From positions 1,323,501 through 1,387,500 of the forward strand of contig NZ_CP012418.1 in the NCBI RefSeq assembly GCF_001708405.1: a DNA stretch of 64,000 bases. The letters are read 5' to 3'. The position numbers were made by a program, and so were the translations under genes. Under the pieces are notes generated by a model, which had not been told where the DNA came from, did not search any database, and worked only from the letters and a program-made list of their open reading frames with translations. Shown piece by piece: positions 1-10,037 of the stretch; position 1 is the first letter of the stretch, and each line of letters begins with the position of its first letter. This DNA is from Kangiella sediminilitoris (GTDB lineage Bacteria > Pseudomonadota > Gammaproteobacteria > Enterobacterales > Kangiellaceae).

Positions 1-2337
<2,337 letters not shown>

Positions 2338-2390
2338 TTAACCTTTTACTTTACTATTTACTTTTAATTAACTGATAAATAAGTAATCTA

Positions 2391-2867
2391 TTAATAAAAA
2401 TCTTCATCATCACCGGGATCCGATGACAGTGCATAATTGATCATATCGAAATCGAAGCCTCGATACTGCAGAAACCGTGTCTGCTTTGCCCTTAACTTCA
2501 TGTCAGGCCCCGGCGCGCGATTATACTTTTTTCGCCAGGCATCTACAGCAACCTGATGCCAATCAATCGCCATAACTTCAAAATGGTGGTTGATGGTTGT
2601 ATCTTCAATCCCTTTTTGCCGTAATTCCTGTTTAACCCTTAAAGGACCATAACCATTTTGCGAACGTTGCCTGATAAAGCTTTCAACAAAACGATCATCG
2701 CTCTGCAAACCTCTTTCGGCAAGACGATCGAGATAGGCCTCGACCTCCTCACCTTCAAAGCCGCGCAGTTTTAACTTATCAATAAGCTCACGCCGGGAAT
2801 GTTCCCGGCGTGCTAATAAGTCCATCGCGATGATTTTATAATCACGTGGTGGTTTCTTAAACCCCAT
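2391..2867 (-). CDS. recX: regulatory protein RecX
   Basis: RecX binds RecA filaments and limits their activity in recombination and the SOS response. The 158-residue product has the helical three-repeat RecX layout, with features such as SRRELIDKLKLRGF and YGPLRVKQELRQKGI, and normal family length. It starts 21 bases after the recA stop on the same strand, so it is probably co-transcribed with recA by read-through, as in many proteobacteria. Confidence 0.95.
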   Translation of the reverse strand: MGFKKPPRDYKIIAMDLLARREHSRRELIDKLKLRGFEGEEVEAYLDRLAERGLQSDDRFVESFIRQRSQNGYGPLRVKQELRQKGIEDTTINHHFEVMAIDWHQVAVDAWRKKYNRAPGPDMKLRAKQTRFLQYRGFDFDMINYALSSDPGDDEDFY

Positions 2868-2888
2868 AGGCTAAAGAAATATCTGTGA

Positions 2889-3923
2889 TTAAGCTTCTTC
2901 CGACGCTTCAACCTCTTCTTGAGGTTTAGCTGTCACTAGAAGGCTGTCACGAAGACTCTTTTCAATTTCTTCTTTGATCTCGATATTTTCTTTCAAGAAC
3001 TGAATAACGTTCTGTTTACCTTGACCAATCTTATTACCCTGATATGAGTACCAGGCACCAGATTTCTCGACCAGGCCTTCTTTAACACCCCAGTCCAGTA
3101 TCTCACCTTCAAGTGAAGTACCCTCTCCATAAAGAATTTGGAACTCTGTTTGCTTGAACGGAGGCGCGACTTTGTTTTTAACGACTTTGACACGAGTCTC
3201 GTTACCGATGATTTCATCACCCTGCTTAATCTGGCCGATACGACGAATATCCAAACGAACCGAAGAGTAGAATTTAAGCGCGTTACCACCCGTGGTTGTT
3301 TCTGGCGAACCGAACATAACACCTATCTTCATACGAATCTGGTTAATGAAGATACACAAGGTATTAGAACGTTTGATGTTAGCCGTTAACTTACGTAACG
3401 CCTGTGACATCAAGCGAGCCTGAAGACCCATATGCGAGTCGCCCATTTCACCTTCGATTTCAGCTTTAGGTGTTAAAGCTGCAACCGAATCGACAACCAC
3501 GATATCAACCGCACCAGAACGAACTAGCATGTCAGTAATTTCAAGCGCCTGCTCACCAGTATCTGGCTGGGAGACGATCAATTCATCAAGGTTAACGCCT
3601 AGCTTTTCAGCATAGATCGGATCTAATGCATGTTCAGCGTCGACGAATGCAGCCGTTCCACCATCTGCCTGACAGCTGGCAATAGCCTGCAAAGCCAGGG
3701 TTGTCTTACCAGAAGACTCTGGGCCATAGATTTCAGCAATACGCCCCTTAGGGAAACCGCCGATACCCAGCGCAATATCCAAGCCCAGTGAGCCTGTTGA
3801 AATTGCTTCGATGCCTTTGGCTGCTGAACCGTCGCCAAGGCGCATAATAGAACCTTTACCAAATTGGCGCTCGATTTGGCCTAAAGCAGCACCGAGTGCC
3901 TTCTTTTTGTTGTCATCCATCAA
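2889..3923 (-). CDS. recA: recombinase RecA
   Basis: ATP-dependent strand-exchange recombinase and co-protease for LexA self-cleavage. The 344-residue product has Walker [10 protein letters not shown] at about residues 67-75, the VVVDSVAAL Walker B strand, and an acidic C-terminal tail. Two tandem ATG codons (3923 and 3920) can start it; comparison with other RecA N-termini ([10 protein letters not shown]) slightly favours the second. No convincing LexA box was found upstream, which is unusual for recA in this class. The upstream 180 bases contain only weak CTGT/CAG half sites. Confidence 0.99.
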   Translation of the reverse strand: MMDDNKKKALGAALGQIERQFGKGSIMRLGDGSAAKGIEAISTGSLGLDIALGIGGFPKGRIAEIYGPESSGKTTLALQAIASCQADGGTAAFVDAEHALDPIYAEKLGVNLDELIVSQPDTGEQALEITDMLVRSGAVDIVVVDSVAALTPKAEIEGEMGDSHMGLQARLMSQALRKLTANIKRSNTLCIFINQIRMKIGVMFGSPETTTGGNALKFYSSVRLDIRRIGQIKQGDEIIGNETRVKVVKNKVAPPFKQTEFQILYGEGTSLEGEILDWGVKEGLVEKSGAWYSYQGNKIGQGKQNVIQFLKENIEIKEEIEKSLRDSLLVTAKPQEEVEASEEA

Positions 3924-4102
3924 AATTACCTACTGACTGAATTGTTTATAAGAATGAGAAAATTAGACTGATTATTCCACAAACCGCTAGGAAAAGTAAC
4001 CTGTGATTTCTTGATCCACAGTAAGAAAATGCCCTCGATAGCGGTAAGCTATTGATGATAGGAAAATACTGTACGATTTTTAAGCTGAAGAAGGTTGTTG
4101 AG

Positions 4103-4462
4103 CTATCTTTTCTCTTCCATCAGGCCAACCAGATTGCCATCCGGATCTTTAAGGAATCCAATCCAGAGTTCGTGATCAGGCATTTTAGCGGCGAGTTCTG
4201 GTTGTCTCTCACCGCTGCCACCTTTGGATAGTATATCTTTATAACACGACTCAATATCTTCTGCATTGAAATACAAAATCGAGTTTTTACCAACCTGCCC
4301 TGCTCCCTGGGGGGAAGTCAACATGATTCGGGTCTGACCGGACTGAAGAAAAGCTAGGTCATCGCTTGGTGCAAATAGAAACTCCAGCCCCAGCGCATCA
4401 CGATAAAAAGATAAAGCGGAATCAACGTTAGAAACCGTTATCGCAATTTGTCCAATTTCCAT
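4103..4462 (-). CDS. VOC-family (glyoxalase/bleomycin resistance-like) protein
   Basis: A 119-residue single VOC-fold protein. The N-terminal IAITVSNVDSALSFYRDALGL and the C-terminal FLKDPDGNLVGLMEE strands are typical of glyoxalase/dioxygenase superfamily proteins, which usually bind a divalent metal and act as dimers. No substrate can be assigned from sequence. The start at 4462 is the only sensible ATG and has a GGGTGA ribosome site. It is divergent from alkB with under 90 bases between them, so the two promoters overlap or are adjacent, but no shared function is implied. Confidence 0.85.
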   Translation of the reverse strand: MEIGQIAITVSNVDSALSFYRDALGLEFLFAPSDDLAFLQSGQTRIMLTSPQGAGQVGKNSILYFNAEDIESCYKDILSKGGSGERQPELAAKMPDHELWIGFLKDPDGNLVGLMEEKR

Positions 4463-4550
4463 ACATCACCCAACTGAATTTAATGCTCCATTCTTTGCAA
4501 TTTACACACTTCCGATAAATAATGGAAATACGTTATTATTTGATTACATT

Positions 4551-5651
4551 ATGAATACCATCAGTAAATTGAAAACTCCGTTTGCCGTTACCCTGAAAAA
4601 ATATGCCTATTCATTTTTCCTGATTTCAGCCGCAGTTCCCTTTATTTCTTTGTGGCTGGCAGAGGCAAACCTGGTCACAGAACCTGTCGCTCCCTACTTT
4701 GCTGTGGTGTTTTTCTTTGGTGTTATTCCAATACTCGACTGGTTGCTGGGCAAGGAGTCCTTGAACGTGCCCGAAGAGCTAAGCTCTGAGGTATCGAACC
4801 AATCGTTTTACAAATGGCTAACCTTACTGACGGTTCCTGCGATGTTCGCCGTTATGATTGTGGGGCTCTTTCAAGTCAGCCAAGCCAGTTTAAACAACTG
4901 GGGCAAACTGGGCTGGATACTGAATATTGGCATAGTCAGTGGTGTGCTTGCCATTAATGTGGCACATGAGCTGGTCCACAAGAACAGTAAGTTTGAGCGC
5001 TTTTGTGGAGGCCTTCTGCTGAGTCTGGTCTGTTATGGCGGCTTTAAGGTGGAACATGTGCGCGGTCATCACGTCAATGTTTCGACACCGGAGGATCCCT
5101 CCTCCGCTGATTACAACCAATCGATTTATCATTTCCTACCCAGAGCTTACTGGCACAACATTACCAATGCATGGAAATTGGAGTCGATTCGTTTAAATAG
5201 AAAAGGCTTATCTCGATGGAGTTTTAAAAACGAACTATTTACCTGGTATGCTCTCAGCGCATTATGGGCAGCGCTTTCTTTTGTCTTCTTTGGCTGGATA
5301 GGTTTAGTACTCTTCCTGGCGCAAAGCTTTGTTGCATTTACCCTGCTGGAAATCATTAATTATATTGAGCATTATGGCTTACGGCGTACAAAGCTTGATA
5401 ATGGCAAGTATGAATATGTTACGCACCACCACTCGTGGAACTCCAATTTTTTCCTGACCAACATTCTGCTAATTCACCTGCAGCGACACTCCGATCATCA
5501 CGCCTACCCTAAACGACGCTATCAAGTACTGCGCCACCATGAGGATAGCCCACAACTGCCTGCGGGATACGCCACCATGACTTTATTAGCACTGGTGCCG
5601 CCTTTATGGAAAAAGGTGATGAATCCGATCATTGATCGGTATTACAGTTAG
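4551..5651 (+). CDS. alkB: alkane 1-monooxygenase (AlkB-type membrane di-iron hydroxylase)
   Basis: Integral membrane non-haem di-iron enzyme that hydroxylates the terminal carbon of medium-chain n-alkanes, using electrons from rubredoxin. The 366-residue product has several hydrophobic membrane segments and all the histidine boxes of the family: HELVHK (139-144), EHVRGHH (168-174) and LQRHSDHHA (310-318). It also has the AlkB signature NYIEHYG (270-276), which separates alkane hydroxylases from fatty acid desaturases and xylene monooxygenases. No rubredoxin, rubredoxin reductase or alkane regulator lies nearby, so electron donors must be encoded elsewhere. Family assignment is strong; the preferred chain length is unknown. 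Confidence 0.93.
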   Translation: MNTISKLKTPFAVTLKKYAYSFFLISAAVPFISLWLAEANLVTEPVAPYFAVVFFFGVIPILDWLLGKESLNVPEELSSEVSNQSFYKWLTLLTVPAMFAVMIVGLFQVSQASLNNWGKLGWILNIGIVSGVLAINVAHELVHKNSKFERFCGGLLLSLVCYGGFKVEHVRGHHVNVSTPEDPSSADYNQSIYHFLPRAYWHNITNAWKLESIRLNRKGLSRWSFKNELFTWYALSALWAALSFVFFGWIGLVLFLAQSFVAFTLLEIINYIEHYGLRRTKLDNGKYEYVTHHHSWNSNFFLTNILLIHLQRHSDHHAYPKRRYQVLRHHEDSPQLPAGYATMTLLALVPPLWKKVMNPIIDRYYS

Positions 5652-5733
5652 AGTATTACAACTAACTAGCTTCACATCTCAATCACACCTGACTCATTAG
5701 GCTAGAAACCATGTTAATAACTATTTCTAACCG

Positions 5734-7182
5734 ATGGAAAGCGTTAATCTTGTCTGGTTAAAACGTGACTTGCGACTGACCGATCATGAACCGCTCGCCC
5801 TGGCCTGTAAGCAGGATGAGCCCCTGTTACTACTTTATATCTTTGAGCCATCGCTGATCGGGGATCAACACTATTCTCCAAGACACTGGCGTTTTGTCTG
5901 GGAATCCCTGCAGGACATCCAAATGCAGCTCATGGAGCTTGGCGGAAAACTTCATATCGCCTATGGAGAGGCCAAAGCCGTATTGAGCTCTATCCAGCAG
6001 CAGGTCAATATCAAGCGATTGTTTTCACATCAAGAAGTCGGCATCAATAAAACCTTTGAGCGCGACCGAGATATCCAGTCATGGTGCCAGCAACAGCAAA
6101 TCCCATGGACAGAAACAGCCTATGGCGCCGTCATTCGAGGGGCAACCAGCCGACACGACTGGGATAAACATTGGAAAAAAGTCATGCGTGCGCCCGTTGC
6201 CACTCCAGAACTGCTAAAGCCACGCTGGTATAACAACGAACTACCTATAGCCCACATAGATTCCAGTGCATGGGAGGAAGCCAATACTTCATTTCAGCCT
6301 GGTGGGCCAACGGTTGCAAAATCCGTTCTAGAGGACTTCTTCGACCAACGAGGCAAAAGCTACAACAAGTTTATTTCGAAACCTAAGGCCAGCCGAGAAC
6401 ACTGCTCAAGGCTTTCACCCTACCTCGCCTGGGGAAATCTTAGCCTACGCGAAGTGTATCAGGAGCTATTAGCTAACTGGTCACGTCAGGGCTGGAGACG
6501 CTCTCTGTCGGCCTTGTCATCACGACTTCATTGGCATTGTCACTTTATTCAGAAATTCGAGAGTGAAACCGACATGGAGTTTCGAACGCTTAATCGTGGC
6601 TACGAAGATTTTCCCTATCGCTATGACCAGTCGGCCAAGGATGATTTCAATGCGTGGCGACAGGGCAAAACCGGTTACCCACTGGTTGATGCCTGCATGC
6701 GCTGTTTGCGATACACCGGCTATATCAACTTCCGAATGCGTGCCATGCTGGTCAGTTTTGCCTGTCATTACCTGCTTATCGACTGGCGCTGGGTTGGTCA
6801 TTATCTGGCTCAACTCTTTTTGGACTTCGAGCCCGGTATCCATTACCCACAGATTCAGATGCAGGCCGGGGTTACTGGCATCAACACCATCCGAATGTAC
6901 AACCCCATTAAACAGTCTAAGGAGCATGATCCCGACGGTGACTTTATTCGACAATGGTGCCCGGAACTTTTCAAACTGGACAATGATGTGATTCATGAGC
7001 CCTGGCTTATCACACCCATGGAGCAGCAGCTCTATGATATCGACTACCCTGCTCCTATCGTCGATTTAAAAGAGTCAGGCAAACAGGTTCGTGATCTGCT
7101 GTGGGGCTATCGCAAACGCGACGACGTCAAAAAAGAATCCGCTAGAATTCTTAAACGTCATGTCAGACCAAGACAGGATTAA
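5734..7182 (+). CDS. DNA photolyase / cryptochrome family flavoprotein
   Basis: A 482-residue two-domain flavoprotein. Residues 1-130 form the Rossmann-like antenna-binding domain ([18 protein letters not shown] start). The C-terminal half is the helical FAD-binding domain, with the conserved [26 protein letters not shown] core segments and [23 protein letters not shown]. The family repairs pyrimidine dimers with blue light or acts as a photoreceptor. It is not obviously the classic E. coli PhrB type, so repair versus signalling is open. The small DUF2256 gene overlaps its 3' end, a pairing seen in many proteobacteria. Confidence 0.9.
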   Translation: MESVNLVWLKRDLRLTDHEPLALACKQDEPLLLLYIFEPSLIGDQHYSPRHWRFVWESLQDIQMQLMELGGKLHIAYGEAKAVLSSIQQQVNIKRLFSHQEVGINKTFERDRDIQSWCQQQQIPWTETAYGAVIRGATSRHDWDKHWKKVMRAPVATPELLKPRWYNNELPIAHIDSSAWEEANTSFQPGGPTVAKSVLEDFFDQRGKSYNKFISKPKASREHCSRLSPYLAWGNLSLREVYQELLANWSRQGWRRSLSALSSRLHWHCHFIQKFESETDMEFRTLNRGYEDFPYRYDQSAKDDFNAWRQGKTGYPLVDACMRCLRYTGYINFRMRAMLVSFACHYLLIDWRWVGHYLAQLFLDFEPGIHYPQIQMQAGVTGINTIRMYNPIKQSKEHDPDGDFIRQWCPELFKLDNDVIHEPWLITPMEQQLYDIDYPAPIVDLKESGKQVRDLLWGYRKRDDVKKESARILKRHVRPRQD

Positions 7183-7183
7183 C

Positions 7184-7339
7184 ATGCATAAGAAGTCACA
7201 CTTGCCCTCAAAAACCTGCCCAGTATGCCAGCGGCCTTTTAATTGGCGGAAGAAATGGAAGAACTGTTGGGAAGATGTTGTCTATTGTTCTGAGCGATGT
7301 CGGCGGAATCGAAACCAGTTAACCACGGTAAACAATTGA
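7184..7339 (+). CDS. DUF2256 small zinc-finger-like protein
   Basis: A 51-residue Cys-rich protein with CPVCQRPF (C12, C15), a WRKKWKNCW motif and CSERCRR (C35, C39), the hallmark of DUF2256. The cysteines probably hold a zinc ion. An earlier in-frame ATG at 7160 would overlap the photolyase end by 23 bases, but family members start near MHKKSHLP, so 7184 is preferred. It is translationally close to the photolyase and probably co-transcribed. Its function is unknown; the constant neighbourhood suggests a role with the photolyase or its flavin. Confidence 0.85.
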   Translation: MHKKSHLPSKTCPVCQRPFNWRKKWKNCWEDVVYCSERCRRNRNQLTTVNN

Positions 7340-7357
7340 TAATCAAGACAGCAGAAT

Positions 7358-7383
7358 AAAGGCTGGGCTTAAACCCCCAGCCT
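7358..7383 (-). terminator. possible terminator of the glutaredoxin-MauE gene
   Basis: Inverted repeat AGGCTGGG (7360-7367) and CCCAGCCT (7376-7383), followed on the minus strand by TTTATT. The T tract is short, so it is modest. It sits between converging genes. Confidence 0.5.
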
Positions 7384-7393
7384 GTCTGACCAT

Positions 7394-8155
7394 CTAGAAC
7401 AACTTACTACCCATATAGAGTCCCATAGCGATCATCATCAAGTTCTCAGTAAGCGATATAAAACCCAGCGGTACGTTATTACCACCACCAACACAGGCAC
7501 ACTTCAGCTCACGTTTATCGATATACACCGCTTTAAAGACGGATACCGCGCCAATCGTACCGATAAACAGCGCTATGGGAGCTGATAGCCAGGTTAATGC
7601 ACCGGAAACCATTAAGACACCCGCCAGCCCTTCGGCAAAAGGATACACATAGCCGTAAGGCACCCAACGTTTTGCTAGCAGATCATAGTTTAAGAACATG
7701 GTGGAAAACTTCTCGACGTCCTGCAGCTTCAACATCGCAAGTAATACCATGGCGAAACTGACAAACCACTCAATTGTTTGCACGGTAAAAGCATTACCCA
7801 GCTCATGTCCCGAACTGGCGAAACTCGCTGCCATTGCGGTCAAAGCAGCCATCACAAATAGCACTATCACCGGGCGATAGGTCTTTTTATTGGGGTCCTT
7901 AACTTTTTTACCCAGGTGTTTTCGTAAATCTTCATAACCACCTATCCGCTCACCACCTATAAAGGTTTGCGGTGTGGTTTTGACGTCATGCTTTTCCTTA
8001 AAAGCATCCGTTTCTTCACGGTTCGCTAAGATACGGTCCTCCACCTCATAACCTTCGCGCTTTAATAAATCCTTAGACTTTAAACCAAAGGGACAGGTAT
8101 GTTTGTCTGTAGACATACGGTATAGCGTAGCTTTTTTCTTGTTAGTCGCACTCAT
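7394..8155 (-). CDS. glutaredoxin-MauE/DoxX-like membrane fusion protein
   Basis: A 253-residue fusion. Residues 9-85 are a glutaredoxin fold with a monothiol-type CPFG site (21-24), the TTPQTF cis-proline loop and the GGERIGGYEDL glutathione-binding segment. From about residue 93 there are four to five hydrophobic helices of MauE/DoxX type, with a cysteine pair in KCACVGGG followed by NVPLGFISLTENL. MauE proteins help disulphide formation in methylamine dehydrogenase, but no mau genes are present. A membrane thiol/disulphide role fed by glutathione is a reasonable inference. It is divergent from a MerR regulator, with a MerR-type operator in the promoter, so induction by a metal or thiol stress is likely. 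Confidence 0.85.
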   Translation of the reverse strand: MSATNKKKATLYRMSTDKHTCPFGLKSKDLLKREGYEVEDRILANREETDAFKEKHDVKTTPQTFIGGERIGGYEDLRKHLGKKVKDPNKKTYRPVIVLFVMAALTAMAASFASSGHELGNAFTVQTIEWFVSFAMVLLAMLKLQDVEKFSTMFLNYDLLAKRWVPYGYVYPFAEGLAGVLMVSGALTWLSAPIALFIGTIGAVSVFKAVYIDKRELKCACVGGGNNVPLGFISLTENLMMIAMGLYMGSKLF

Positions 8156-8188
8156 AAAAAAGTACTCCTTGATTCAAGTGATGATGCC

Positions 8189-8220
8189 ACTATAAACTCT
8201 GTACCATGGTACAGAGTCAA
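8189..8220 (-). promoter_or_regulatory. MerR-type promoter/operator of the glutaredoxin-MauE gene
   Basis: A perfect 22-bp palindrome (8196-8217, arms ACTCTGTACCA and TGGTACAGAGT) lies between a minus-strand -35 TTGACT (8215-8220) and -10 TATAGT (8189-8194). The spacer is 20 bases, longer than the usual 17. That over-long spacer with a centred palindrome is the hallmark of promoters activated by MerR-family proteins through DNA untwisting. Confidence 0.85.
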
Positions 8221-8249
8221 GGCATTCTGTTTAACGAGAGGTAGAAACC

Positions 8250-8633
8250 ATGCTAACCATTGGAAAACTGGCAAAAGCAGCCAACATAGGCGTAGAAACA
8301 GTACGCTATTACCAGCGCAAAGAGCTCATCAATGTTCCAAGTAAAACCGAAGGCTTTAGGAAATACAGCGAAGAGGATCTACGACGACTGAAGTTTATTA
8401 AGGAAGCACAGAAAGCGGGATTCACCCTTAACGAAATTAAAGAGCTATTAGCGCTGGATACCAGCCATGACCATCAGCGCGCTCAGGAACTCGCCAGCGC
8501 CAGGATTAAAGAACTCGATGACAAGATCGAAGAAATGCAACAAGCCAGAGACCGCCTGAAAAACCTGTTCCACCAATGTGAGTCTAGAGGACAAAATAAA
8601 CCTTGCGCGATTTTAAAGGCGTTTGAGGTTTGA
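8250..8633 (+). CDS. MerR-family transcriptional regulator
   Basis: A 127-residue MerR-family activator: winged helix-turn-helix at residues 1-70 (LTIGKLAKAANIGVETVRYYQRKEL), then a long dimerisation helix and a short effector loop. Two cysteines (C110, C119) are placed like the C-terminal metal-binding cysteines of mercury MerR. The third cysteine of MerR, near residue 82, is absent, and the segment reads LALDTSHDHQRA, so a plain Hg(II) sensor is doubtful. GAGAGG at 8236-8241 is the ribosome site. It is divergent from the glutaredoxin-MauE gene and almost certainly controls it through the palindrome between them. Confidence 0.92.
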   Translation: MLTIGKLAKAANIGVETVRYYQRKELINVPSKTEGFRKYSEEDLRRLKFIKEAQKAGFTLNEIKELLALDTSHDHQRAQELASARIKELDDKIEEMQQARDRLKNLFHQCESRGQNKPCAILKAFEV

Positions 8634-8752
8634 ATTAACTTTGCTCTTTACCTACTGTGGAACCAAAATTAAACATAAAAATGAATGACCAGCTTTTGGT
8701 CAAGTGATCCTGAGTCTTATTTTTTATTACTATTCTATTCATGGAGTACTCA

Positions 8753-9259
8753 TTACTCGGCAATAAGCTCCATTTCCTGAATAAGCCTATTATATACTTT
8801 GAAAGTGTGCTTATTCATGTCCGCAAAAGAAATAAGACCCATTCGCCCATCACACCAAGTCACATAGTCACTTGCATAACCAGTCCCCAAGTCGGATATC
8901 TCCTCATATAAGTAATAATCAACGGCACAACCATCAATATTCAATACTTCAGATTTAAAATTTGTAACTCCATCTCGGCTTTTTAGTTGTGCAGAAAACT
9001 GTTCTCTGAACATTTCACGCTGATTAAGGTTTAGTTTTTGTTCTTTTGGAGCGACTCTAACCATTAAAATACTTCCAGGCTTTAATCTAAATGACTTCAT
9101 AACAACGCCACCAGGCTCTACCTTGTTCTCTAATGCTTCAGCCGTCTCTAGTATTAATAAATTTATGTAACCCACAGTAACTTTTTTGCCAATTGCATAT
9201 GCAGAAACTGGAAGTGAACATGCGAGAAAAAGTAAAAATAATGATCTTTTCATAAACAT
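8753..9259 (-). CDS. unrecognised secreted protein
   Basis: Not recognised. The 168-residue product begins with MFMKRSLFLLFLACSLPVSAYA, a clear Sec signal peptide with likely cleavage after AYA. The mature part is about 145 residues with two cysteines (in IDGCAVDYY and VTWCDGRMG) that could form a disulphide in the periplasm. The second ATG (MKRSLF, 9253) may be the true start. The gene is AT-rich compared with its neighbours and stands alone between merR and cinA, suggesting recent arrival, but this is inference. Confidence 0.65.
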   Translation of the reverse strand: MFMKRSLFLLFLACSLPVSAYAIGKKVTVGYINLLILETAEALENKVEPGGVVMKSFRLKPGSILMVRVAPKEQKLNLNQREMFREQFSAQLKSRDGVTNFKSEVLNIDGCAVDYYLYEEISDLGTGYASDYVTWCDGRMGLISFADMNKHTFKVYNRLIQEMELIAE

Positions 9260-9346
9260 TCCAATTAATTTTAAGATTCCATTAAGGTTAGTAAACGTGG
9301 AGCTCCACAGGGGGCAGAAACTGCGTCGTGACGCACCATATAATAT

Positions 9347-9871
9347 CTACTCAAGATGGGTCAATATCCACCCTACAGAATATTCTACCGTTTGTTGACG
9401 AATATCAGCTCTTGAGCCTTCAAGCTGTAGTAGCTTGCTTTCGACACCTTTGTCATCGGCAAACCCAACCCAGACAGTTCCCACAGGCTTCTCTGGGGTT
9501 CCGCCGTCGGGACCGGCGATACCGCTAACCGATATGGCGATTCGATTTTTACCGCCTGACTTTTGGAAAGCACCAAGAGCCATGGCTTCTACCACTTCTT
9601 TTGAAACAGCCCCATGTTTTTCTATCAACTCCAGCGGAACGTCGAGCATATCGTGTTTCGCCTGGTTAGTGTAAGTGACATAACCGCGATCAAACCACTG
9701 TGAGCTGCCGGGGATTTCGGTACAGGATGCTGCAATTAAGCCACCGGTGCAAGACTCAGCCGTGACCAGCATTAAATCTTTTTTTATTAATAAGTTAGAT
9801 AGCTCTTTTAATAAGCTTTCTAAGTCACTTTCTAAGACAGAAGTCCCTGTATTTTTTCTGGAATTGGGCAA
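9347..9871 (-). CDS. pncC: nicotinamide-nucleotide amidohydrolase (CinA C-terminal family)
   Basis: Stand-alone CinA C-terminal domain of 174 residues. The signature TAESCTGGLIAASCTEIPGSSQWFDRGYVTYTN contains the catalytic serine region, and ISVSGIAGPDGGTPEKPVGTVWVGF is the second conserved block. The enzyme deamidates nicotinamide mononucleotide to recycle pyridine nucleotides. It is divergent from mutS, as in many gammaproteobacteria. There recA usually follows directly; here about 5.4 kb of other genes intervene. The start at 9871 is the first ATG compatible with the family, though the N-terminal 15 residues are variable. Confidence 0.95.
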   Translation of the reverse strand: MPNSRKNTGTSVLESDLESLLKELSNLLIKKDLMLVTAESCTGGLIAASCTEIPGSSQWFDRGYVTYTNQAKHDMLDVPLELIEKHGAVSKEVVEAMALGAFQKSGGKNRIAISVSGIAGPDGGTPEKPVGTVWVGFADDKGVESKLLQLEGSRADIRQQTVEYSVGWILTHLE

Positions 9872-10037
9872 TCTTAATCTACCTCTTTTGATCGAAATCC
9901 GTTAAGCTATGGGCTTAGTTTGAGCGTAGTAAAACTTGGCTCTTTTCAGCACTAAGAATAGGCGCTCATGAGCTTAATGGCAATGGTCATTGCTCTTAAC
10001 TCATCATTCAACCGAAAAGCTACTGATAACAATAAGC

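Noticed and set aside
4061..4084. LexA-like site upstream of recA (CTGTACGATTTTTAAG)
   Set aside because: Only the left half fits; the essential CAG triad on the right is AAG, and the site lies about 150 bases from the start. A second half-site pair (CTGTG...CACAG, about 4000-4020) has the wrong spacing.
6520..6996. 158-residue and 142-residue frames inside the photolyase gene
   Set aside because: They are shadows in other frames of a clearly coding gene, with no ribosome site and no domain.
9990..10037. Upstream TTG start for mutS
   Set aside because: Homologues begin at ATG 10038 and the added residues show no conservation or ribosome site.
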